Shown one piece after another: positions 44,335 through 54,651 of a stretch of DNA of 64,000 bases. The stretch comes from Volutella citrinella. Taxonomy: Eukaryota; Ascomycota; Sordariomycetes; Hypocreales; Nectriaceae. The translations under genes and the position numbers were made by a program. The notes beneath the pieces were generated by a model, which saw only the letters and a list, made by a program, of their open reading frames with translations, did no database searches and was not told where the DNA came from. The stretch covers positions 3,906,001-3,970,000 of the forward strand of contig JAWZSP010000005.1 in the NCBI GenBank assembly GCA_034401135.1, written 5' to 3'. Numbering within the stretch: the stretch's first letter is position 1; every line of letters begins with the position of its first letter.

Positions 44335-47300
44335 CTATAGCTCATCATGAGGGGCCTTCTTCTCGCCCTCCTTGGTGTCGTCCTTCTTGGCATCGTCCTT
44401 CTTGGCGTCATCCTTCTTGGCGTCGCCCTTCTTGGCCTCCTCGGCCTGTTGCTGCACCTTGATCTGCTCGAGGATCTTCTGGATGTCTTCCTCGGACATC
44501 TTGCCGTCCGCGCTGCCAAACTTCTTGATGAAGTCCTCGGCATTGAACTCGGCAGCCGGGTCGGCATCCTCGCTGCCGGCCTTCTTGCTCTTGCCGCTCT
44601 TCTTCTTGGCCTTCTCCGCGGCGGCGTTGGCACGGCGAGTCTTCTTGGCTTCCTCCTCAACACGCTTGGCCCCCTTAAGCGCCACGTCGACACCCGCCCT
44701 CTCCAGCTTCTCACGCTTGCTCTTGAGATCCTTGACCAGGAGCACAGCGTTCTCAGTCAGCTTGAGGGCCGCCTGCTTGGGCTCCATCTTCTCCAGCCAC
44801 TCAATAGTGGTCTTGTGGATTGACACGACCTCGGCAATGTCCTCAAGGCTGTACAGAGGGGGGACAAGAGCCTTTGCCTTGACCTCCTCCGCCTTGGGGG
44901 CTTTGCTGTCTTCGTCCTCAAGGCCGTCAAATTCGCCCGAGGGGGTCTCGGCAGCGGTTTCGGTAGAGGTAGAGGACTCGGTGGACGCTGATGAGGCAGC
45001 CTTGGCGTCATCGTACTCCTTGATCTGAAGCTTGGCGTTATCGATGAACTCGCCCGTCTGCTTGATGACCTTCTTTAGGCTCTCAATATGCTCGGGACGC
45101 TTAGCGGCCTCGTCAATCCTCTTCTGAATGGGAGAAACGAGGGCGGTCAGCTCCTTGTGTTTGGCCTTTAGCTCATCCTTGGTAGCCTCAGCTCCATCGC
45201 CGTAGAGCCATTCGCCGATTTCGCTGGCCAACTCGGACAGCTTAGTCTGCTCAGTCGAGGTAGAGGCGGCAACAAAATTCTCGCTCTCAAGTAGATCTCG
45301 GACCTTGTATGTGAAGGCCTCGAGCTGGTTCAGAGCCTCCTCCCGCTGTAGACGCATTTTGTCGGACAGGGAAAACGCCTTGAGGCGGTCCTTAGACTTG
45401 GTAAGGTCCTCCTTGGACAGGGTGGGGATACCGGCCTTCTCGACGGCGACCTCTACGGGAATGGAGACGGTCACCTTCTTCTTGGTGGCGACCTCCTCGG
45501 CGGCTCCAGTCGAAGAGGAGGATTCGGCGGACGAAGCGGTGGAAGATTCCGATTCAGTGGAGGTGGTGGAATTTTCGCTAGCCTTCGCCTTCATCTCCTC
45601 CTCAGATCCCTCAGCCTCCCCATCGGTGGGCTTTTGGTCCTTGTCCTTCTTTCCGAAACCGAAGAGGTTCTTGACGCCATCAACAAACGCCTCCTTGACA
45701 GTGAGCTCGGCCTCGCACTCAACGGCAGCCTTGGAGATCTCAACCTCGCCAGTCTCGCCGCTCAGCTTGACACCAAGCTTGAAAAGAACCTCAGTCTCGG
45801 CGCAGGAGGGGTATTTCTCCTTCAAGGCGGCAACGGTAGCAGTCAGGTTCTTGGTGGTAAGGATCTGGACGTCCTTGTCATCGGAACCAACCTGCTGGTA
45901 GAAGGTGCCAGTGAAGTCATCGTTCTCTGTGAAGGTGAGCTCCTTAGGAGCACCTCCCTGAGGGGAAATGGCAGTCCACAGTCGCTGGCGATGGGCCTTG
46001 TCGTTGTTGTCGGTCCACTTGAGACCAGCCTGGTACATGCCACCCTCGGAGACGCGAATCTCCTTGACTCGGAAGCTGGGGCTCAGATCGGCAGCGCGGA
46101 AAGCAGCGCCGAAGACGGCGGCCTCGTCAGAGTTAACGTTGGATCGGATCTTATCAGCAGATCCAATGATACTCTCGAGAGCCTTCTGCACAAACGGAGT
46201 TCGAGTGGCACCGCCGTGAAGAATAACCGAGTCCAGGTCGAGAACGTCGATACCGGACATCTTGATGGCGTTGTTGATAGCGGCGGTGATCCTCTCGGTC
46301 CAGCCCTGGGCCTTCTCCTCGAAATCGGCACGGCTGATCTTGTACTTGAAGTCAACATCCTCGTAGAGACCCTCGAAGCTGGCCTGCGTGTTCTGGTTGG
46401 CGCTGAGGACGTGGCGGAGCTTCTCAACCTGGTTGGTGAGCTTGGCAATGGCGCGGCCATGGGCCTTGATGCCCTCGGAGGTGGCCTGGACCTTCTTCGC
46501 ACCCTTGGACTCAATGAATTGCGCAACCATGTCGTCGAGAATGAGGTTGTTGAGAGAGTCGCCGCCGAGGGTTCGGTCCCAGCCGGCGCCCAAAACCTGG
46601 ACCTCCTGGACGGTCTTGTTGAACTTGCCGATATCCTTGACTGCACGGCTCTGGAACCTGAGGATGGTGGCCTTGGTGGATCCGGCTCCCATATCAAAGA
46701 CCATGTGGTACTCGGGCTTGGCTCCGTCGGTCACGCTGGGGAACTGTCGGCTGGTGGCGTAGTTCACTCCAACGGCCAGACCGTCACTGATCAGGCTGAG
46801 GACCTTGAGGCCGGCGAGTTCGGCGGCGGTCTGGATAGCGCGCTTCTCGTCGAGGGTGTAGAAGGGAGGGACAGTGAGGACAATGGAGCGGACGTAGGAT
46901 CCATCGCCAGCGGTGGACTCGGCGTTCTTCTGAATGCTCTGAAGCTCCATAGCCAACAGCTCCTCAACCATCCAAGCCTCCTCCTCAGCGGTGAAGGCCT
47001 TGCTCTTGAAAGCAGCCGTGTTGCGCTTAGGGTGAGCCTCCAATTGCAGAGCTGGGTGCCGGGCAGCGTACTCCTGGACGACAGACTCGCCAACGGGGAG
47101 GCCTAGGATGGTCTTGAGGTTGGGGTAGACATCGCCGGGGAATCGGGCGGAGATGGAGGTAGCGTCGGCGCCGTAGGCCCTCTCGGGGAACGCGTCGGCC
47201 TTGGGACCGCTCTTGGAGGGCTTAAAGGCAACGGCGGAGGTCTCTTTTCGTCGCGAGTCCTTGGTGAGGACGATCTCGAGGGGAATGCCGGGCTTTACCA

Positions 47301-47427
47301 GGGCGGCCTTGATGTACTCGGTACCGAGGTCAACACCCAGGACGGCGGAGACGGCGAAGACATTGGTGGCGAATAGGAAGATGGCGCCGAGAAGCGTCAC
47401 CAGCGGCGACACTCGAAAAGACGCCAT
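44335..47427 (-). CDS. LHS1: ER-lumenal Hsp70-related chaperone Lhs1 (Grp170/ORP150 class)
   Basis: Intronless, 1030 residues. It starts with a cleavable signal peptide (MASFRVSPLVTLLGAIFLFA) and ends in HDEL, the ER-retention signal. The actin-like ATPase domain spans about 28-430: phosphate-1 loop GVDLGTEYIKAAL, GAGSTKATILRF, and ILHGGATRTPFVQ. The substrate-binding part is followed by an acidic Ser/Thr-rich loop (EGSEEEMKAKASENSTTSTE) and a long helical lid. The extreme C-terminus is a run of Lys/Asp units (AKKDDAKKDD) before HDEL. Lhs1 is the nucleotide-exchange factor and partner of Kar2/BiP in import and folding. The length matches the family. The start ATG lies in a good context and the signal peptide follows at once. 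Confidence 0.96.
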   Translation of the reverse strand: MASFRVSPLVTLLGAIFLFATNVFAVSAVLGVDLGTEYIKAALVKPGIPLEIVLTKDSRRKETSAVAFKPSKSGPKADAFPERAYGADATSISARFPGDVYPNLKTILGLPVGESVVQEYAARHPALQLEAHPKRNTAAFKSKAFTAEEEAWMVEELLAMELQSIQKNAESTAGDGSYVRSIVLTVPPFYTLDEKRAIQTAAELAGLKVLSLISDGLAVGVNYATSRQFPSVTDGAKPEYHMVFDMGAGSTKATILRFQSRAVKDIGKFNKTVQEVQVLGAGWDRTLGGDSLNNLILDDMVAQFIESKGAKKVQATSEGIKAHGRAIAKLTNQVEKLRHVLSANQNTQASFEGLYEDVDFKYKISRADFEEKAQGWTERITAAINNAIKMSGIDVLDLDSVILHGGATRTPFVQKALESIIGSADKIRSNVNSDEAAVFGAAFRAADLSPSFRVKEIRVSEGGMYQAGLKWTDNNDKAHRQRLWTAISPQGGAPKELTFTENDDFTGTFYQQVGSDDKDVQILTTKNLTATVAALKEKYPSCAETEVLFKLGVKLSGETGEVEISKAAVECEAELTVKEAFVDGVKNLFGFGKKDKDQKPTDGEAEGSEEEMKAKASENSTTSTESESSTASSAESSSSTGAAEEVATKKKVTVSIPVEVAVEKAGIPTLSKEDLTKSKDRLKAFSLSDKMRLQREEALNQLEAFTYKVRDLLESENFVAASTSTEQTKLSELASEIGEWLYGDGAEATKDELKAKHKELTALVSPIQKRIDEAAKRPEHIESLKKVIKQTGEFIDNAKLQIKEYDDAKAASSASTESSTSTETAAETPSGEFDGLEDEDSKAPKAEEVKAKALVPPLYSLEDIAEVVSIHKTTIEWLEKMEPKQAALKLTENAVLLVKDLKSKREKLERAGVDVALKGAKRVEEEAKKTRRANAAAEKAKKKSGKSKKAGSEDADPAAEFNAEDFIKKFGSADGKMSEEDIQKILEQIKVQQQAEEAKKGDAKKDDAKKDDAKKDDTKEGEKKAPHDEL

Positions 47428-48426
47428 GGCGACGTGTATGGCGGGGGAACGGTGCGCTCAAGTCGGGGCGCACCAGCTCGGGGTGGTTGTAGCTGGTGGT
47501 CGAGGCTGAAGGCGCACGAAGCGATTGCGCAGCGGCAAAGAGACAGAGAAACACACGCAAGGAAGAGAGGATCAATCGACCGCAACTCAGAAGCAGCAGC
47601 AAATGGTCCAAAGGAAAGATGAAATGAAACAGACCAAAATCACCCTTTGGTTGGGAGATCCGAGGCCAGAAAAACGTCGGGGCTGACGGTGAGAGGTTGA
47701 TGTGGCCTTAATTCGCCAATGGGGGGACGGGCCGCTGCAAGAAGCCACGGATACTTGGGCGCCTCCAGCCACTCAGCAGAAGAGGACAGCTAGCTGGTGC
47801 AGAGGCCACAGGGCAGATGGCCGCTGTGACGTGCGGGCACATGCAAGGCTGAGCAGCCGATAAGCCCTCCGAGTTCGGCCATTGGCGCGATAAGGCCTGT
47901 TGATGGGGCGCTGGAGGGGCACAGGATCCCTGACCTGGCCTGGCGCGCTCCTTCTGGCGACTCGTCGGTGTTTCATTGCCACATCCATTGCGCTTGTGAA
48001 GTTCATGATGGTCAGGGATTTGCTAATACAACAGCTGGCCACATTTGAGGAGGCGCTAGTGCCTGGCAGAGCTGTAAATAGCAACACCAAACAGCATTGC
48101 CCCTGGCAGCGGTGCAATTGTGTCATGTCATGTCCAAGGACAACAAACGACTTTCAGCCCTCGCTCAAGCCACTGGAGGTACTTCGGTATGTCGAGGGCG
48201 GCAGTTTCACTTGTCTCGAACCGCCACCGTCGTCTTATGCATCAACGTGGGTATAGTTTCTCTAGACTCTCTGTCGTAATAATGCCCAATCCCCAACCCA
48301 ATTTCATACCATTTTCTAGTTTACATTGCACGGATGAAGTCGAGGTCACAGCGCACCTCCAAATTCCAACCAAGAGACCAACTCGCAAGAGGCCTATTAC
48401 TTGTAGTAGTTGTGCAAAATCTCCCT
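47428..48426. promoter_or_regulatory. LHS1 promoter region and HUB1 3' flank, 1 kb
   Basis: A CCAAT box (47718-47722, plus strand) lies about 290 bp upstream of the LHS1 start. I looked for a canonical unfolded-protein-response element and did not find a convincing one. No gene seen. Confidence 0.4.
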
Positions 48427-49194
48427 TTAATCTCCAGTGTCCACCTCCAGGTCCAATTGCACGCCGTTGCTCACTCCGTAGTCTTCGAGTGTCAGTTGAT
48501 CCTCTGGTCACAAGTTAGTGCTCATATTCTTCCTCTCGCGGCTTTTTGGGAGGGCGAGCGACTTACTGAAGGGCCTCTCTCCTTGTCGCTTGAGCAGCAG
48601 CTCGTGGGGCTCTCGACCAACAGCCATTGCCACGAGAATCTTGAACTCCTTGATGCGGTCCGAGGCAAAGCAGGGAATGGCCGCCTTGGTTCCCAGACGG
48701 TCGTTGACGTGCACGACAATCATCTCCTCGCCTCCACCGGCTGCCGGCGCCGCTGGTGCAGGCTTGGACTCCTTCTTGGAGCTGTTGCCGCCGTCACGGT
48801 CACGGCCGCGGTCGCGATTCCGATCGAAGTCGCGATCGCGCCGTCGGGGGGATTGTGAGCGTCTCCGAGACGGTCTATCATCCCGGCGCCGGTCGTCGCG
48901 GTCACGGTCGCCTCGGTCGCGGTCTCGGCGCTCGTCCTTCCACTTGAACCCTCCGCGACCTCGGGGCCGCCTGTCGCGTCCGCCATCCCGTGGGCGATCA
49001 GAATCTCTGTCTCGGTAGCTTCCTGAGCCCCGGTTCCTGTCTTCGTAACGATCGCTGTCTCGGTTGCGATCGGATCTATCGCCTCCCCGGTCGTTGGTCA
49101 GTTCCTTGTCACCCGTGCGGTCGTCTGTGTCGCCGTCCCGGGGCCCCCGAGGGGGTTCTCGGTCGCGACGGGGCGACGGTGGCCGCTCAGACAT
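48427..49194 (-). CDS. HUB1: Hub1/UBL5 ubiquitin-like protein with Arg/Asp/Ser-rich N-terminal extension
   Basis: Two exons: 49194-48567 and 48503-48427 (234 residues). The 63-bp intron (donor GTAAGT, branch CACTAAC, acceptor GACCAG) joins RQGERPFSK to DQLTLEDYGVSNGVQ. The last ~75 residues are a Hub1 fold beginning MIVVHVNDRLGTKAAIPC. Hub1 is a non-conjugated ubiquitin-like protein that binds the spliceosomal protein Snu66 and promotes use of weak 5' splice sites. Here it is preceded by ~160 residues of Arg/Asp/Ser repeats (SRRRSQSPRRRDRDFDRNRD), like those of SR-type splicing proteins. The C-terminus reads LDLEVDTGD and lacks the di-tyrosine of yeast Hub1. Start chosen at MSERPPSPRR; the open frame continues upstream but has no ATG. 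Confidence 0.88.
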
Positions 49195-50021
49195 GTCGGG
49201 TCTGAGGCAGTCAGGGGAAGGCAAGATGATGGTTCTTGGGTTGATGATGGAGGAAGGTGAAAAAGAGTGGAACCGACTGAGGCTCAAGCTGGCAAACTAC
49301 AAGGCTGAAATCTGAATGACGGGGTTGGGCATGGCGGGGCAAATATGGCCAGCCAATGGTAGGCTTTCACCCTCTCCCCACATTTTCATGTGTCTGAAGC
49401 TTCAACGGTGGAGGGTGCCTTGTTGACGGGGTCTCTTCAACGGTTGTGGTCAGTCGCTTTGGCGAAGCAGTAAAATACTTCATGGGCAGTTCGTGCCAAG
49501 ACCATGGGGGTTTTGGAATGTAGTCTAAACTGTTAACTTGCTCTCCAATCGCCCTATGCCTCCGTGGGTGAGCACGCGAGCAAGTGATGGCTCCAGGGTT
49601 AGGGTTGGCAAGTTTGTGCTTCTATCTGGTTTGGTTCTTGATCCTCGTAGTTCGTGTTGTTCGTTACAGCTGGGGTAGGGGAGGAGCACAAAACGCTTTG
49701 ATCAACGACCACTGAGGTGGTGGGTATTATTTCACATTTATTTTCTGTCTACCTGCTGCTTCATGCGATGTCTCAAAGGACCCTCGGTGTTACAAAGGTG
49801 TCAAGAACAACTCCTCCCGACCCAATCGCCGATGCAGCTTCCGACCCCCAAAAATTCAGCAAGCCCAAATGCATGCCCCGAGCCATCTGGCCCTCAGTCT
49901 TGCTGAGGGCATCTGTGGCATTTATGTGAACGCCGCTAGTTCATGGTGTACAAGTCGCATCTGGAAGGATGCGAGGAGGATTAATTTGTGAGTCTACCCA
50001 CGCCCATTCAAGTTGGACTCC
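49195..50021. promoter_or_regulatory. HUB1 promoter with telomere-like motif
   Basis: 827 bp between the HUB1 start and the stop of the RGG protein gene. A double telomere-type motif, AGGGTTAGGGTT, sits at 49595-49606, about 400 bp upstream of HUB1. It resembles sites bound by Tbf1-type factors in other fungi. No gene seen. Confidence 0.4.
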
Positions 50022-51504
50022 CTAAGATTCCTCGTTGCGGCGTCCGCGAGGAGGGCCGCCTGCTCCACGGTTTCCGCGGCCTCGGCCTCGGCCCTCACCA
50101 CGGAAGCCACCACGGCCGCGGTGGTCGCCTCGGCCACGTCCACGGTTGTTACCACCCTCATTGCGGGGCTTTCGCTGAACTTGGTGGAACCCGTCGTTGG
50201 GGTCAGCAGCGGCAGGAGTCGCCTAAGGTACGTTTGTTAGTTATCCGAAAGCCAAGGGATGAAGATGGTAATCATACCTCCGTGGTCTGCTCGGGGTGGT
50301 CATCCGCCCAGGACTGGGTGTTGGCGGTGGGCGTGGTAGCCTCCTCAGGCTTCACGTTGACCCATTCCTGAGACATGGACAGCTCGGCATTGTTATTGCC
50401 GTTGTCCCAGTGGCTCTCTCCAACTGCATTGGCCGCATCGTCAGCTACGCTCGCGTTGGCTAGGCCATTCGCAGCAGGGGCGGGAGCAGGCGTTTCGGTG
50501 ATCGGGGTAGAGTCGATCTCGGTAGCGCCAGCGTGGGCAATGGTGGGGTCGCTAACAGCCTCCTTGGTTGTGTCGGCCTCCACAGCCTCTCCTTGGTAGA
50601 AAGGAGCATATTGCTGTGCGAGCGTCTTGACCTGGGCGACTGATGGACTGTTAATGACTGTGTCCTACATTGATCAAGGCAACACTTACAGGTGGTCTGC
50701 AGCTGGTCCCCGGGCACGCTGACAATCTGATCATCCGTGCCGTCGACCAGCTTCACCATAGACTGAACAGCAGTCTCATCACCGGCGTAGATGGCTAGCA
50801 GGACACCTTCGATAGCCTGGCTCTCGTCAGCCTCGGGATCCTGGGCTTCCTCGCGGCGGTAGGCAGCCAGGCGCAGGAACTGAGACAGGACTAGAAGGTT
50901 GTCGTGCTGAGCCTGCTGGGAGGCCTTCTTGGCCTCAGCAATCGCATCAGCCTTGGCCTGCTCTACAGCCTTTTCCCACTCAGCCTTCTCGGCAGCGGCC
51001 CGTGTGCGGTATTGCTCATCGACCTTCTGGTACTGAGCAAGAGCTTCCTCGTACTGAGCCAGCTGGGCCTGCAGCCCGGGCCTCTTCTGGATCTGGACCT
51101 TCTGGTCTGCGTTGATGACTTTGCTGGCAACGAGCTCGTCGAGGGACTTGTCGGGGTGCTGGCTGAGGAGGGAGTCGGTCTTGGAGGCGTTTGTCTGAGA
51201 TTGGTGTTAGTGTCGCGAGACATGTGGAGGGTGGGAGGGTGGCGAGTGGCACTAACGATTTTCTTGTTCACATTGCGGATGTTCCTAACCAAAAACTGTC
51301 AGCAAGAGACGGCGATTGGATATCTGCTTCCAGACGGGAGGCCTACTTCTGGAGCTCCTTGATGTAGGGGCTCTCGAAGGTGTCATCGCCACCCTTGTCG
51401 GCTGCGCTGGTGGCGCTGGGAGCGGGAGACTCTGTGCGCTCGATGGCCTTGGCAGCCTTCTTCTTGGCGGACTTGGAGGGAGGCTGGACAGCAGGTGCAG
51501 CCAT
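50022..51504 (-). CDS. RGG-box RNA-binding protein with Caprin-like N-terminal region
   Basis: Five exons: 51504-51347, 51284-51257, 51194-50690, 50639-50278, 50222-50022 (417 residues); introns are 62, 62, 50 and 55 bp and every joint keeps frame. The N-terminus (MAAPAVQPPSKSAKKKAAKA) is basic. A helical coiled region follows, with KELQKNIRNVNKKITNASK, then INADQKVQIQKRPG and LAQYEEALAQYQKVDEQYR. This recalls the Caprin-1 homology region (IDKKLRNLEKKK ... LNQDQLDAVSKYQEV). The centre is acidic and disordered (AHAGATEIDSTPITETPAP). The C-terminus is a compact RGG domain (NRGRGRGDHRGRGGFRGEGR) ending RRNEES. Role is inferred as an mRNA-binding or translation-associated cytosolic protein; the Caprin comparison is by eye and needs profile support. 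Confidence 0.82.
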
Positions 51505-52458
51505 TTCGTATGAGGTGGAGGATGTGCGGCGCGAAGAAGCGGAGGGTTGGAGGACTGGGTCAGCCTGGCGAGAGGGTTGCGCGAGGCAAGGAAGTTGGGC
51601 CGTTGGGTGATGGACGACGGGCGTGTAGACGAGGATAAGCTATGGGATGGGGCGGAGGAGTCGCGGAGGCGACGCGGGAGCGGGTATTAGGGAGACTTGT
51701 GAATGTGGTGTAGTTGCAAGAGGGTGAAGCTGAGGAGGCAAGAAGTGGTTCTGGTCTGAACGGGCCAGAGAGGAGTCAAAACGGACCCAGTCGGTGCTCG
51801 GCCAGGCCTGATGAGGTAGTACAGACTCCAGAGGCCGTGCTAATTGGCCCCCGGCGCTAGCCCTGACCCCTGCATCGCCTGTCCCGAGCCCGTTTGCGCT
51901 TCTAGAATCAATAAGAACCTGACTTCACCACGCACGCTACACCTGTCGACAGCTGGCAATGGCTTGCATTTAGGCACTTTGAACATGTTTATTGCGATCA
52001 ACCAGCTGTCTTGCGCGCTGCAGCGCTTTTTCTGCCAGCTGGCGGTGCCCACAACAAGAGCTTGTCTACTTCGGCTGCCCCGCCATCCCTCTGGTTTCGT
52101 GACGTGCCACCACCCGCTGCGGTCTCGTGCCCAACGTTGCTACCGCGCGCAGTAGCGGGTTTTGGGGCTTCCGCCAGTCTCCACAATCCCACGCTCACCT
52201 CACGAAGCAGACTGGCTGCAGATCGTCTGGCGCCATGCTATCGTGCCATCGACAGCGAGCGCTTCTAACTGCGCGCTCTTCCTGGTGCCATTCTCTGTGC
52301 ATCGATGAGCTCGAAAGGTATGCAAGGAACAGGCCATGCCATGCATAGTATACCATCCACCCTGTTTGCTTCGACTCGCTGGAGCTGTGTAGTGGGCATG
52401 GCGATGGCCGGGCTGACTGTCGACGGTTCGTTATTTGTGTAGCTCGATTTCGATTCTT
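51505..52458. promoter_or_regulatory. intergenic, 0.95 kb
   Basis: 5' flank of the RGG protein gene and 3' flank of the CENP-W gene. Short frames look random. No gene seen. Confidence 0.4.
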
Positions 52459-52849
52459 TCAACCCTTGAACTTGATCAAGGTGTCCTACATCCATGAGAA
52501 ATTAACCGCCGGTCTCCAAGGCTGATGGAAGCTTGGCCTCACCCGCGTGACCTTCTTGACGCTCCGCGCCGTGAGCCCTCGGTCGCCCGACTGCTTGGAC
52601 TGAATGGCAGCCTCCTTGACAAGGCTGGAAACTGTTAGCGTGAACTCGGGCGCCGCGTCGGTGTAAACCCACGTTTCCATGAACAGAACGTAATTGAGGA
52701 AGACCTGGTCTTCGTTAGCATGCGCGTAGAGGTAGTTCTCGCGTGGCTCCTACCGTCACATCTGCGTTCTTCTTGATATTGTGGTTGGAATGAGCCTTGA
52801 TAATCTTCTTGACGGTGGCCTTGGGGTAGGCCTTCTTTCCGAGTGCCAT
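52459..52849 (-). CDS. CENP-W-like histone-fold kinetochore protein, four small exons
   Basis: Exons 52849-52754, 52704-52673, 52624-52543, 52485-52459 (78 residues), split by introns of 49, 48 and 57 bp, so no single frame shows it. Spliced, it reads MALGKKAYPKATVKKIIKAH, then NIKKNADVTVFLNYVLFMET, then LVKEAAIQSKQSGDRGLTAR, ending VTRDTLIKFKG. This is the histone-fold pattern of CENP-W/Wip1: a basic first helix, a long central helix, and the ARSVKKVT third helix. CENP-W pairs with CENP-T in the constitutive centromere network and binds DNA under the kinetochore. The start is in the context of an acceptable leader and is the only ATG in exon 1. It is divergent from prefoldin 4 across 246 bp. 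The weakest point is the last donor (GTGAGG). Confidence 0.85.
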
Positions 52850-53095
52850 GTTGATCGCTGAATGCTGGCAAGTTTGCTTTGATGGTGGTGTTTACAGTGT
52901 CATGGAAAGCGCGTTTGCCCACTGACCTCACCATGGAGACCAGCGGTACGTACCTGGACATCTGAGGGCCATACAGTGCAGATAAATTAGAAACACTGTC
53001 AACCACACTGTAACCCACCATCGCATCTGGAAAGCTCCTGTCTCTGTGGAGGGGAACATCTTCAGTACGGTCAGACCCAGCGCCAGTCGCCCACC
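52850..53095. promoter_or_regulatory. divergent promoter, CENP-W / prefoldin 4
   Basis: Only 246 bp separate the two start codons on opposite strands, so the two genes share a compact bidirectional promoter. Confidence 0.55.
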
Positions 53096-53687
53096 ATGGC
53101 CTCAATAATGCAGCGCCGAATGGTAAGCCCTATGCGGCTCCCGCAGGACTAGGCTAACAGACCTGCAGCTCTCCAAAGCGGACGAGGAGGCCGCCGACGA
53201 GGTCGAGGTCCGCCGCGAGGATCAGGACAAGATCAACCGCTTCAGCAGACTGCACCAGCGCGAACTAGCTGCCCAAGAGGAGCTCGACGCAAAGAACGTA
53301 CGATAGTAAATCCGACATACCACACGGCGTGCGCGTGCTGACGATCCTACAACAGAAGGAGAAGGAGGAGCTCGAAGACCTGTCTACGGAACTCGAGCTT
53401 GCCGACGAGGACGAGAAAGTCCAGTATGAACCCCGCTCGCAACACATTTTTGCTCCCAGAGCCAGGAGACGATGCTAATACAGCCATGGATTAGGTACAA
53501 AATCGGCGACGCCTTCTTCCACGTCTCGCTGGAGCAGGCGCAGGAGATGCTCGAGGAGGCAACAGAGCGGCTCGAGGAGGAAACATCTGGGCTGGAGGAG
53601 AAGCTGTCGACGATCCGAGAGGACATGACCAACCTCAAGGTCGAGCTATATGCCAGATTCGGAAAGCAAATCAACCTAGAGACCTGA
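53096..53687 (+). CDS. GIM3: prefoldin subunit 4 (Gim3)
   Basis: Four exons: 53096-53122, 53169-53297, 53356-53423, 53495-53687 (138 residues). The first exon encodes only nine residues (MASIMQRRM) and its ATG has an ideal context, CCACCATGG. Spliced sequence shows the beta-type prefoldin layout: N-terminal coil (DQDKINRFSRLHQRELAAQE), a beta-hairpin centre (YKIGDAFFHVSLEQAQEML), and a C-terminal coil ending ARFGKQINLET, the family's conserved end. Prefoldin is a cytosolic hexamer that hands nascent actin and tubulin to the CCT chaperonin. Length matches the family. Confidence 0.95.
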
Positions 53688-54651
53688 GACATCAAAATAC
53701 CAACGATATTGAAATACGCTACCCCTCACGAATCTGATCACAGGGACGCTTCCCCGGCAGAATGCTCTTCCAGGCCAACGAGCGTCGACCGCCACCCAAA
53801 GCTTCGTGACGCATTCTTCTATTATGTCCGCCTTAGGAGCGCATTCTCGAATGCCACTACGCCACAAATATGCAAGCTGGAGAATCGGGGCATGCGTGTG
53901 CGCCTGGTAACATCACCCATCGATGCAATGGCATACAAACCCCCCGGTCTCGCAGTTGTTGTGCGCCAATGGAAGCTAGCTCGGTTCGCAGAATTGCCTT
54001 CGTCGGTTACCTGTTCGGGCCAAAAGGTGAGCCCGCCATCGATCAGCAATAGGCCCCATGCCATTCGCCGCACCCCGCTGCCTGCCATGCGCTCTCGCTG
54101 CTCCGGGATAATTCTTGATCATGACTTACTAGGGTAGGAGTAGCAGCATGCAGCCTCCCCCGCCCCCTCTGATGGAGGCCCAACTACCGAGAGACCGACG
54201 GCCGAGTATCGCGGGAGTGGGCAGCCTCGCCCTGACTCGAAGGGGCCTCTTCCCGGCGAAGCCAATGACTCTTTTCCTCTGCGCTGCTGTCCCCAACGCC
54301 CAGGTCCTTATGCTTTGTCCAATAGCCTCCGCACGCTGCTTATCTGGGCGGGGTCGGCCTCAAAAGCCGACCATTTCCATCGGATGTGCCCCCGGCCACC
54401 TTTAAAAAGCTTGGGTGGGTAAAGATCCACCCGCCCCCGGGTCCGGCTCCGGCAGGTGGTGGTCATGGGAAGCAGAATCCAACGCCGATGAATGGCACCC
54501 AACTGCTTTTAGAGAGAGCAGGCCCCAGTAGGGCGCACGCAATCCCAGGCCCCTCATTTCCACACTGAAGTTTTGCCTCCTCGCTGCTGTTCCTGCTCCC
54601 TTCTTCGTGAATGCTGCAACTCGTTCCCCCCTTTGAGTACTCTGAGCCAAG
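53688..54651. other. intergenic, 0.96 kb
   Basis: 3' flank of prefoldin 4 and promoter of the second MFS gene. No supportable gene. Confidence 0.4.

Noticed and set aside
45634..47106. 490-codon open frame antisense to LHS1
   Set aside because: It mirrors the strongly C-ending codon use of LHS1 on the other strand, has no recognisable domain, and other antisense frames along highly expressed genes here behave the same way.
47428..48426. Unfolded-protein-response element in the LHS1 promoter
   Set aside because: The CCAAT box and the nearest CCACG are 24 bases apart instead of nine, and no good Hac1-type site was found by eye.
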